A DNA stretch of 64,000 bases from Pohlia nutans (Eukaryota; Streptophyta; Bryopsida; Bryales; Mniaceae): NCBI GenBank assembly GCA_022496805.1, contig CM040103.1, forward strand, positions 6,404,001 through 6,468,000, in the 5' to 3' direction. Shown here piece by piece: positions 47,867 to 58,099 of the stretch (positions are counted from its first letter, which is position 1; every line of letters starts with the position of its first letter). Below the pieces are notes generated by a model, which saw nothing but the letters and a program-made list of their open reading frames with translations, made no database searches and was not told where the DNA came from. The position numbers were made by a program, and so were the translations under genes.

Positions 47867-48042
47867 GATTATCCCATTTAGTGCGTGTGATACTAATCCC
47901 CAAAGCACACACTAATTTGCCAAATCTTCAAATTAGTGAGGACTGAAACTTTGACCGAGCGGTTGAAATCTACATATCAAACTAATGATATTTAGTATCA
48001 CCTTCACCAATTTCCCACACGCCCTCTCTAAATGGGATAATT
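47867..48042. mobile_element. Short inverted-repeat element (GATTATCCCATTTAG family), copy 2
   Basis: GATTATCCCATTTAGTGCGT and CTAAATGGGATAATT are inverted ends; the interior is shared with copy 1. The superfamily is not clear. Confidence 0.7.
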
Positions 48043-48053
48043 ACCGCACATCA

Positions 48054-48196
48054 CCATATTCGTTTAACTGGGAATTTCCGTCATATTGGAACTCTTTGAA
48101 ATCTACAATTGGTATAGAATTTTCCACTCAATCTATGTCAGTTGTAGATTTCAAAGAGTCCCAGTATGATGGAAATTCCCAATTAAATGAATATGG
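48054..48196. repeat. Long hairpin: two 58-base inverted arms, 27-base loop
   Basis: The arms 48054-48111 and 48139-48196 are complementary over almost their full length (for example GACTCTTTGAAATCTACAA against TTGTAGATTTCAAAGAGTC, one mismatch). It lies just beyond the inverted-repeat element at 47867-48042. Confidence 0.82.
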
Positions 48197-48749
48197 CAAT
48201 TTAGCCATTTTGATATCCCGGACGGGGGCTCCAAACAATGTACCATGTTGCTTGTTGCCTCATCAACTTTTGGCTTATCTTTGAGCTTGTGGATAGAAGT
48301 GCGGTCGGTCGGCTTAATCAAGACGAGGTGGCAATGGGGTTTCATTCATCATGCTCTAACTTATATGGGTTATCTTCTTCATCAGCAGGCAGGGGCGGAG
48401 TGGCAGTAATCTCATTGCATGAGGGAAAAAAGGCTCCACGTTTTGTTGTAACATTCTTGTCAAAGGCCGAGACAATATGACAAAAGGTGGCATGGTTTTG
48501 TTCAGTATCGAGGGAACATTTTCCTGAACAAGCTCAACAGAATTCCTTCCTGTCCCCCAACTGTTTTCCCCTTCATTCTTGTGCATCATCATCTCTCTCT
48601 ACTATCCATTCAGCACCCTCATTTCCTCACTCTTCTTCATGTCCAGCAATGATCAATCTGTACCCGTCCATGGTTTTTTTTGGGTTTGTTTTTATCGTTG
48701 CTAGTAAGAGCCACATGCACCCTGGAATTCATGTAGCCCCATACGTAAA

Positions 48750-49086
48750 AAGAAAAAGAAAAAAAGAATGGATAGAATCGTGCTCGTCCACCAAATTGTC
48801 TATTACAAGGAACTTTCATCCAACTATTGACAATTTTAGTATTTGTCCCGCATTAACCTCTAAATGACAAAGGGATAGTAGACAAAACGTAGATTTGTTG
48901 TAATATGTGACCTTTTTAGTTTTGTCCAATATAGAAAATGAAAATTATGAAAATTTTAAAATTATATGTACGGTTATAATTCCATGTACGAAAAAAAGCC
49001 AATGGATAGAATCGTGCTCATCCATCAAATTGTCTATTACAAGGCATTTTCATCCAAGTATTGACAATCTTAGTATTTGTCCCATA
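48750..49086. repeat. Imperfect tandem duplication (about 235 bases) to the left of the piggyBac-like element
   Basis: The stretch from ATGGATAGAATCGTGCTC to CAATTTTAGTATTTGTCCC at about 48769-48850 recurs at about 49006-49084 with few changes. After the first copy comes TTAACCTCTAAATGAC (48853 on), the start of a TTAA short element. After the second copy the piggyBac-like element intervenes, and the equivalent TTAACCCCTAAATGAC resumes at 54471. The duplication therefore came before the insertion or was independent of it. Confidence 0.85.
48857..49000 (+). mobile_element. Truncated TTAA short element, left end only
   Basis: It starts CCTCTAAATGACAAAGGG after TTAA (48853-48856) and follows the element at 54475 for about 140 bases before the next duplicated unit begins. 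Confidence 0.65.
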
Positions 49087-50362
49087 TTAACCCTTTAAGG
49101 ACCTTGGTTGATTTAGGGGGCGGGCAAGATTTTGAGTAAAGTTGGGCTTTGGCGAACTATTATGGAAAGCGTGGGTTTCCGCTAGTAGATCTAACCGTAC
49201 AAAGTGAGCATGTGTCCTCTTATGTATCAGTCACTCAAGTTTCATTCGAATCCACCGTACAGATTGGTAGATTATAACAGTAGAAGATCAAAGTGTCAGG
49301 AACATTGTGTCTGGATACCGGATGTTTGGGCATGCGCCAAGTGCGGTAGGATGTGTCAATTGAGCTCAAATTTTTTACATAGATCATGAAACTTGCAATC
49401 TATCAGGCAAGACAATTTTCAAAAAATATGGACACTTTTTGAGTGTGGTAAAAATCGCTGAACTCTGAAAACGCAGTGGATGCATCAGGCATATACGGTA
49501 CATACGGTCACTAATACATGTATTTCTCAGTGCCTCCAGAAAATCTATACGGTGACCCTCTCCATTGAGCATGATTACCTTCATTTTCATTTGCGGATTT
49601 AGCTTTCTTTGTGTGTATGAGGGCAATTCGGGCAAAGTACAATTGGGCTACGCATTTGGCCAGATGGGGTTGTAGAATTCTTTCTGCCATTCTCTTTTGG
49701 TGACGTGTACAAGCCACGTGGGCTTTTCCTTACACGGGATGATTGCCATTGTCATTCTGGATAACATTCCCTTGAGCCTGAGAACGCGGACAAGGACTGT
49801 TGACGGTGCACGGCTGGTTCGTTATGCCACATGACAGTGGCAGTTGGGATTCACAAGCACAAGACAGGGGAGGGTTTGGGGTTACCACTCCGGCACCCTA
49901 CACTGCAGATCTTACGCATACATTCACCGAAACGCCGGAACATTGGTACTACAATGAAATCCTGCAGTTTTTTCAAAACTATATTTTACTTTTTATTTTA
50001 TTTTTTAGGTTTTACATAGTCCTTGGACCATCAGTATGGGACTGCATGTGTGCTCGTAAAAAAAAATCGCACTACGAGTTGAAATTCTACACCTACGATG
50101 CCTAACACGCCGAGTATGGCTCTGTCATGCAAGCCATACCCTGAAAGCAGCGGAGAGCCTTCCCGCCACCTCTGAAGTGAGTACCGCCAAGGTCGGTTCC
50201 TTCGCACGTTTATCTGCCAGCACCTCGTCACTGCAATGCCACACACAACACCCGGTCATATTCATGATAGCGCTGCGTGTTTAGGGTTAGATCATTTATG
50301 CTTGAGGTATAAAACAAATGGATACAGACCAACGTGAAACACGTACCTCTGTAGTCCAGAAC

Positions 50363-53299
50363 TCAAATAGTAGGGGCTAATTGATGAAACCAATCAAAAC
50401 ACTCTGGAATGCAAAGCCGACGACCATCACAGCGGTCACAAACCCACTGGGTTCTCTTTCTGCAAACTCGGCAGACTCGACGAAGGTCCGAGCGGCTTGG
50501 GATGTGAGTGTCAGGTGCTGGTCTCGCTCGAGCACATGAACGTGGATTGCGGATCGGGAGTAGTCCGCCTGGAGGTACCGGGCAACCTATGAGAGAATAC
50601 GCAAGCTCACTCTGGTACTCTCGGTGTGTAGATGGTCGTTTGTTGCTCCTAATAGCCTGCTCCTTGTAAACAATGTATGAATTCACAAGAGCTGTGTCTA
50701 GGGTGAAAAAATAGACCCTTTGCCACCACTTCTTTGTGTAAATCTGGGTGGAGTAGCTAGACCGAAGTTGGTCAGCCACATCAACACCTCTCATATGCTG
50801 AGAGTAGCACAACTGGATTGGGGAAGTAGGAACTTCAATTCGTTGGCTCCCACGAGTCTGAACAGTAGTGGAACCCCCGGTAACCATTGGATCAGTACTC
50901 ATTGAGAGAAAGTGTACCCCTTTCGTATCTTGCCAGTGAATGGCAGACATTCTTCGATCACGGTGGACTCGAATATAAAGGGTCCCACGAGGCTCAGATT
51001 TTGATGTAATATTTAGACTCGCCGGGAACCCAACTCGCCTTTGTCTAGCGGTGCCAATCGCATACAGCCCCTTTCCTAATAAGTTCTCAAATAACATTGG
51101 GCTAGTAAAGAAATTGTTCATTGCAACAATATAGAACTGACCTTCAAGATCCCGCGTTAGCCGTGACACCACATCGCCTCCCATGCCGCCCAAGTCTGCA
51201 GCAGATTCTCTTTTGTTGGCTCTCGCATCATTGATCGCTCCAGTATACACTTCTAAGTTGTACACGAACTTAGTCGTGCTGTCAGCTAGGACCCAGAGCT
51301 TTATGCCATGTCTAATCGGCTTCTTAGATATGTACTACTTGAAAGCACAGTACCGCCCTTATACCCGATCATACACTCATCCACACTTACATAAGGGCCA
51401 GGATTCCACATCCGTTTGAAGTTGGTCACCACCGCCTCTAAAAGCCATCGGCATTTGCCAATAGGATCATACCCGGGGCATTGCGATCAGTGACAAACGT
51501 CCCCTTCGGAACCATGTGTAAGCACCGTAATATGTAGAGAAATCGCCACCTCGTCATGACCTGAGCAATGTCATTGCGGAACCAGGGACTGCCTCGATGC
51601 CAGTAATCCTTCATACTTGGCTGTCGCCGAACACTCATGAGTACCAAGATGCCGGTGAATTGTCGATACTCCAACAAAGTGATAGGGGGAGTTCGACGGT
51701 CACCACCTTTACGCTTCTTTGTGACAGGGTCCACAAAGTCCGCGTACGCATTGCTCTCACGTACAATCTTGCGTTGTACTCCGTCGTCCCTAAATTTCAA
51801 AAAGCAAGCCTCGGCTGATAAGCGCTCATGACCCAGCTGGTCTGTTGGACCCGGCGTAGGGCCGCTAAACGGCTGCCGAGGCAAGAGACTCCAGGATTTA
51901 GCATGCCAGAACCGCTCATTGTACCTGTGAGCGAAGGCTTTGGCAACAACTGGCTCTTCATACAGTCCAAGTTCACCTCGCACGGCCTCAGCCACATCAT
52001 CTTGATTGCTACGCCGCCCACTGGAGTTGTCGGAATTGGATCCGCCGCCGTTGGATTGTAAGTCTGGTGCTCCAGGGTCCAGTCCGAATCATCATCGTCC
52101 GAGGAAGCCCACTCATTTGCAAGCGCTTGTGGTGCTGGTGGTTCCGCAAGTCGTGGCATGTATTCACAGCAGCGCTCTCTCACTTTTTGGATGCCAAGCT
52201 GCGCACCAAAATCCGCCTCCACCACCCGGTCACCATCTGCCGCATCATCCGAGAAACTCAATGTCATGCCATTGGCATATCCAGAGGGATTGGAAATGAG
52301 TTCACCCCCCCACACCAAGTCCTTCAGCAAAACTCTGATTCGCATGTATGGATGTGGATCTGACTGCTCGCCACGATGTAACAATGCATCTCCAACACTT
52401 GAACCACCAACGTCTGATACAGCCTCAGTCGTTGAGATTGGACGGTGCCCTCCTGATGGCATTGGACCCGACGTAGGTACACCACCAGTCGGCTCCGACA
52501 CAATATTGGATGCCTCATCATGAGGCACGACTGGCTCGTTATCCGCATAGTCACTGAAATTCAGCCTTGTCCGCACGGCCGGCTGTAAAGGCATGACTTC
52601 CTCTGTGGTCATGGGAGCAATACCCCGCCCTCGACCACATCGTCCACGTCCGCTCCCACGACCTCGGCCTCGTCGTCCAGATCCCCTCCTGCTTCCTCCA
52701 CTCCAGTCACACACTTCCGTAATCTCATTGGCCGCAACATTGCTCGTTGCCTTTCGAACATATTTCCTCTTCGGAATCACTCTTGGCTCCCCATTCAGAC
52801 CACTGACTCGCGGCGCTACAGTTGCCATCTCTACAGACGGCATAGAATCCACCATGCCCACCGATTTTGCCTTCCTCACGTATGGCCGCTTAGCCTTCGG
52901 GGGCTTAGGGCTAGGAGATGGCAATATCAACGTAGTACTGCCTGAGGGCGTTGGAGACAACATTCTCACGCTGCCAGATGTGGTCGCCGCAGCTGCCCTC
53001 TTAGGTTGATATTGACGCTTCCCCGTAGCAGAAGGTACATCAGTGTGAGCCACGGGACCGGCTTCCAAACCGACAATGTTACCTGGACCGCCCCCCTCTC
53101 CATTCACCATCACTTCAATAGATCCCACCATGAAGGTCAACGGATCTATTGGCACCTGTTGAGGCAAATCCGGCAGCCCTCCCATGAAGCTCTGCAGCCC
53201 AACATCGTCAATCCCAGACACATCCATTGCCTTCTTCACGCCTCTCTCACGGGAACATGTATTTTCGCAAAACTGCATTGACATCAGCGGGAAATCCAT
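50363..53299 (-). pseudogene. piggyBac-family transposase, broken by frameshifts and a stop
   Basis: DDE-type cut-and-paste transposase remnant, read from the ATG at 53299. The N-terminal part is long and basic: two copies of a KRxYVRKA motif (about residues 137-144 and 167-174) and an RG-rich AT-hook-like tract (194-216), followed by an acidic SSDDDDSDW stretch. The core follows in other frames: EEPVVAKAFAHRYNERFW; the first catalytic Asp in VSVDECMIGYKG (about 51380); KKPIRHGIKLW; the second catalytic position in MNNFFTS (51113-51121), where families have DNFFTS; the third Asp in GVDVADQLR (50780-50782); and a C-terminal cysteine-rich cross-brace (CRVCRKRTQWVCDRC, then further Cys and His). 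Apparent single-base frameshifts lie near 52077-52082, 51472-51479 and 51354-51360, and a TAG sits at 51335-51337. Homology is clear. This copy cannot make an active enzyme unless some of the breaks are sequencing errors. Confidence 0.9.
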
Positions 53300-53363
53300 T
53301 TGACTGCCCCTCCGATCTCCTAGTAGTCCACCCAAGCAGTGTTGCACAATGCCTCCGAAATAA

Positions 53364-53932
53364 TTACCGGAGTTGGGTATTTGTGACGGCTACGGGATCT
53401 TCAAAATCTGTCGCTCCGGCAGGAAGTGGTAGCGACAGTAAATACTCGCGGTGCTGGAGAGCGACAAGAATTGCCAACTTCTCACCATGCAAACCCCTTC
53501 TTCTACCCCAAGTCTCCAAGGTACGAGTACAAAAGGGACTCCCAACGACATCGATTGGTGGTTGAGGCCACGATTGCCATTGTCGCCGCCTTTGCGGAAA
53601 CCCCCCACCATTGAGCATGATTCAGTCCTTGGCTTCCAAGCACACATTCCCCAAACCCACTATCGGCAATAAGCACGTCCAGTAATGATCGGAATCAGCG
53701 CTGCTTGTCCCGCTTCTTTTGGCTTATCCCCCCCCCCCCTCTGTGCACTCTTCATCCTATCCACCTCTAAAAGACGGTTGTGTCCTTTGTACAGCTCCGG
53801 TGGAATGGACCTCCACCGCTCGCCATGATCAAATCCTCTGCGTGCAAGCACTACTCGTCTAGACCGTGAATGACGGAACCCCCGCACTTGTTCTAGTACC
53901 AAGGACACGACGCCTCCCTTGCAAGGACCCAA
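53364..53932 (-). other. Unassigned open frames in the right part of the piggyBac-like element
   Basis: Short minus-strand frames upstream of the transposase ATG (53364-53618, 53390-53647, 53660-53932) are open in this GC-rich stretch. They lack good ATG starts and match no family I recognise. They may be decayed upstream exons, a second element-borne frame, or untranslated leader. A homopolymer C run lies at about 53731-53740. Confidence 0.25.
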
Positions 53933-54474
53933 TGTTGCGCACTACGACTCCAGGAAATCATTCCGTAGTCACCGAAACCAACTGAGAGCGACTATCCGTG
54001 CATCACGTCGGGCTCGACTAAGAATCCGAGGGCGCAACATACTAACGGAACACAGGTGGTCGTGGAGCAGTTAGGAGCCTAAACCCTAAAGGCGTTCCGA
54101 GAATGGGCGGGCGTCGCAGTAACCGCGTTCCCAGATTGGAAGAGCCTCGCTGTAAACGCGTAACCAGGAAGGAAGAGCCTTGCTGACATATGACTCAGCG
54201 GTCTACGGTGGTGTATTTTCGTCGTCTGTGTACTAATGGAAAGACTTCTTTCCACCCAGGAGACCCCCAAAAACCCGAGAGAGTCCTACGTTTTATTTTG
54301 TATCTCACGCAAAAAAAATCGGATTCTACCAAAATAAAATCCTGCAGCTCCCTACCCTAAACACGCACCTTTGGTGTTTGGGGTGAATTTATCAATTCCC
54401 ATTATTTCATTGAGTTTTTGATGAAATCGGTGAAAATCAACCAAAAAGTGGTTGACCGGTCCTTAAAGGGTTAA

Positions 54475-54800
54475 CCCCTAAATGACAGAGGGATATTGGA
54501 CAAAACGTAGAGCTATGATAATATGTGACCTTTTTTTATATTCGTCCAATATGAAAATAATTTTAAATTTATATGTATGGTTGAATTTCCAAAAATAGAT
54601 TTATAATTTCACATAATGAATGTTGAAGCATTTAACTTCAAAAAAAAATTAATTTTAAAAATTATTTCTAGAATTTAAAATATGGTATGATTAGTTAAAA
54701 CTAGACATTCTATTCTAAATTTTTGAAAAGAAAAAATTTCAAAAGAGAGAATATCATTACTTTTCTTGAATAGTAAATTTTTGTCACATTAGAGAATGTA
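54475..54800 (+). mobile_element. Partial TTAA short element (family of 2356-2885)
   Basis: It begins CCCCTAAATGACAGAGGG after TTAA and matches the start of the elements at 2356-2885 and 8847-9388 (shared text includes GGACAAAAC and a TATGATAATATGTGACC-like block). Similarity fades around 54800 without a right terminus. The piggyBac-like element is inserted exactly at its left TTAA. Confidence 0.7.
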
Positions 54801-55249
54801 AAAGTGTAGCAAAGGAGGTTTTTTTATGTTGGCTTTGCAAGAGGTCTAGTCCAACTCGGGGAGGGTGTGTTTCAACCTTAATAAATAAAAAGCATGAATT
54901 GTAATTTTGAGAAGAAAAAAAGGGATGGGCATGTCTCATAGGTGTGCGGCCAAAATTTACGCCGCAAGGATGTGGATTGTCGAGTGACAAAGGGAGGTGA
55001 GTGGAGCAAAAAGACTACCCCCATATGAGCCTCATCATCGTTGTAGCAAGAGGCAACATAGTCACCTCCATACGAATCTCATCCTTGTTGAAGCATGATG
55101 CAACAAAGACAGCTACAAACGAGCTTTATCCTCCTTGTAGACAATAGTGTTGGGTGATGGGAACTAAAAGCATAAGAGGAGAACCAAGTGCTAAAGACTA
55201 GAGGCAAAGGAAAGGAGAGCAGAGGCAAGTGTTGGGAACATAAATAAAT

Positions 55250-55252
55250 TAG

Positions 55253-55319
<67 letters not shown>

Positions 55320-55320
55320 A
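55250..55320. repeat. TA-rich microsatellite
   Basis: About 70 bases of TATATATATT units. Confidence 0.95.
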
Positions 55321-55745
55321 GGTGCCTTTGGAGCAAGGTCTCTATTGCAATCATTGACCTTCCGTGGTTATAATAATTTTACAGCTACAACTAGGAGATA
55401 CTTTGATAGTGTAGAGGGATCTTGATGGAGATTTTATTTAAAAAACTATCTATATTTGTCGTTCTATTGTTAGATGTACCATTCTTTAGCTCAATTTTTG
55501 TTGATGGCGGAAGTTTTTTGTATTTTAGGGCACTCTTTGAAAGTGTCATCCCATTTTTCCACTATATTGTTGTTAAACCCTTGTTGAACATTATCTCGTA
55601 GTAGACCTCATTTATCATTCATGAGAACTTCATCTTTACTTTCTAGAGGAAAATTTGTCTTACCTCCCATTATTGAGGAGGTTTGTGGATGGCTTGTACA
55701 CATCCACCTCAAGTGAAAAAGAATAGATCACAGCCTCCTATCTTT

Positions 55746-56998
55746 GGGGGTCTTTACACTAGTGACCAAGGGCCGTGGCCAAGGGAAATTCTGCACTATG
55801 ATTGGAGGATAAGAGCCGGCCGGTCCAAGTACACTTTACACTAGCCATAAAAGGAGGAAGTGACCAAGACTAAAAATGGATGAGAAAATGACATGGAATC
55901 CTACATGTCCAGAAATGGATAAGGTTTCGTGGTCACCCGGATAATGCGGCGAGACTACCAAAAGAGGTTCTCTCGCCGCAATATCCGGGTGACCAAAAGC
56001 TTAAAAAGCCAAGAATCAATGGAATTTTTTTTTAATAATTTTAAAACATTTTTTGCCTGCATTTTTTTGCTGAATTGTTTTTACTGTTGCAGGGCAGCTA
56101 CCTGTCTTTCCAAGATGAAAAGAAACCGTTAAGTCTTTAAGATCCCAAAACCCTAAACTGGACTCCAAAAAAAAATTTAAAAAATTGGTAGATTTGGAAA
56201 AATCTGAAATTGCAATTACAGATTCATTTTTTGGAATTATTGGCCAATTTCTTTTTCCTATTAGACTTTACCATCACCAACAACTCCAATTTTTTTCACA
56301 ATTTTCTGGACAACCGCTAATTTTTAAAAAATCTTTTAAAATTGCTGAAAAAATTTAGTGAAGATTTCCCGGAAAAATCTTCCAATTTTGAACATTTCAG
56401 GCTAGATTTTGAAATGCTGAAACAATTTCTAGGCGGTAACTTTTGCAATATGACTCCTAAATTTACATGCTATATGCCGTTGGGTTCATAATTTCATTAC
56501 GCATCTAATTCTAAATTTTCAAAATCGTATTTTACAAAAACAATTAACATCACAAATTAATTCAATTCCAATATCTTGCAAAGGAATACCACGTTGATGA
56601 CTTAGGAAGAGGGTGAATATAATCTTACCTGGGCTCCACAGGCATACCATGCTCGGACCCCTCATTGGAAAAAAATCAGCATAGCCATAATAAAATCGTT
56701 GCCTCCACTAAATTGATACGATATAAAATCCCTTTCAATACAATCTATAACCCCTTTCCAATCGGGATGGGAAGAAGACCAAGAAGAGGAGTGCAAAAGA
56801 AAAAGAAGTTATCAAATCTACTCTTTTCAAAAATACATTAAAAATTTCAGCCCACCTTCCCTTTGGTTCAAGTTCACTTTACACTATTGTTGGTGACCAA
56901 TGGATGGGGAAGTTGGCTCTTGGTCATGGCTCTTGACCAAGGGCCGTGACCAAGAGAATTATCCATCCCGGCTCTTGGTCACTAGTGTAAAGACCCCC
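55746..56998. mobile_element. Large Harbinger-like element, 1,253 bases, related ends to 5759-7076
   Basis: The tips are GGGGGTCTTTACACTAGTGA and TCACTAGTGTAAAGACCCCC, with TTT triplets on both sides (55743-55745, 56999-57001). Roughly the outer 170-250 bases at each end match the ends of 5759-7076 in opposite orientation, but the middle is unrelated. Non-coding. Confidence 0.82.
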
Positions 56999-57584
56999 TT
57001 TGTTGTAGTAAGGTCTTCTAGGACTACGGCTGAGTTTGAACGGCTGTCCACGATGGTGTCCTCATACAAGTACTCAACAAACATCCAATGCCATTTCTTA
57101 ACTAATTTCCTACATTTCCTAAGAAAAAGAAATTTAACTAGCTTTAAAAACATCTATCCTTGCAAAACAAGCAAAGGCAAGAGTGCAATGGCTACATCCT
57201 ACAAAAATGGAGAAGTACACTGTGAGGTTTTCACGTGTGAAAAAAAAATCAATACTCTCCAAAGTAGATTTGGAAGCCCAAGAAGCTTGTTTTTCCTCCT
57301 AAAGCATGGTGTGTGAAGTTAAGTGATCTCTTCAATTTAAGAGAAGCAAGTGTGTACACAAAAGAATAATTGTGCTTACAAACAAGAAGGTTATGAATAT
57401 GTATCAATATATTGTATTTGCGACATTCCAAAATAAACAAAGTTTTTTAATACTCAAATGAGTTATTACAAAGTAGTATTAGACCAAAAAAACTCTAATT
57501 GTCATTTTCCCACCCATAAATGTTGACATCATCGTTTCTTTCATTCGCTATTTTATAAATTATATCTATGCATTGGACTTGTAA

Positions 57585-58085
57585 AAATTTGATCAAAATG
57601 GTTGCTTCTTTTCGCAAATGGAGGAATTTTAGTCTTGTTGAATCAACGCATTTCATTAGCCATCTCTATATTTGTTAAATTCCTCCAATCCCCTACTCCA
57701 TCGCAACTCTATGACTAATGTGCATTTTATTGAATGCATCAAATGCCCCTGCATCACGATCCTCTAACACCTCTTTAGCTCCAATTCATCTCATGATGAA
57801 GTATTCCGGACTATATATCTTGATCCACCTAACAGACATTCAAAATTCTTGTCAAAATTTGCAAAAAAATCATGCCATTTCAAACTCGTATTGGTATGCC
57901 TTAGGACATCAACACCATGGAAAGATCCATGAAAACTTGCTTCAATATAAATGAACAATCCATTGTGATCTACCACAACAAGGTTATTCATGCAATATTT
58001 TCCTCCCATTATAGTAAAAACTATGATTTGGATCATTCCATGGTCTCATAATCTTTACAAAAGTTCCTTCAATTAGAACCATTGT
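57585..58085 (-). pseudogene. PIF/Harbinger transposase (DDE_Tnp_4-like), fragment
   Basis: Remains of the nuclease domain of a PIF/Harbinger transposase, readable only by following several frames. In order on the minus strand: IEGTFVKIMRPWNDPNH and NGRK (about 58075-58000), MNNLVVVDHNGLFIYIE (about 57990-57945), GSFHGVDVLRHT, FECLLGG (about 57840-57820), AFNKMHISHRVAME then a stop where the family has Trp (TAG at 57693-57695), GIGG, and RWLMKCVDSTRLKF (about 57650). Plant Harbinger proteins carry the same series (DGT..I..P, NGRK, VVDH.G.F, GSFHD, EYLLGD, EWGIGG). The first catalytic Asp appears as Glu. Frame changes lie near 57995 and 57780. The N-terminal part is missing or not recognisable. 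It is a dead copy but shows that the enzyme family once acted in this genome. Confidence 0.85.
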
Positions 58086-58099
58086 AATTTGAAGTTCTT

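Larger units (their letters stand above)
49091..54470 (-). mobile_element. Large piggyBac-like transposon (5,380 bases), full ends, decayed transposase
   Basis: The ends are perfect 13-base inverted repeats (CCCTTTAAGGACC on the left, its reverse complement on the right), directly flanked by TTAA at 49087-49090 and 54471-54474. TTAA duplication and CCC tips are hallmarks of piggyBac. The interior is GC- and CpG-rich compared with its surroundings and holds a minus-strand transposase (50363-53299). About 1.3 kb on the left is non-coding; about 1.2 kb on the right holds only short unassigned frames. A duplicated copy of the left flank at 48750-48990 runs through an uninterrupted TTAA at 48853-48856 into the same sequence that follows the right end, which looks like the empty target site. 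Confidence 0.92.

Noticed and set aside
48487..48867. A 126-codon plus-strand frame
   Set aside because: It begins at GTG and overlaps the tandem-duplicated repeat; no recognisable protein.
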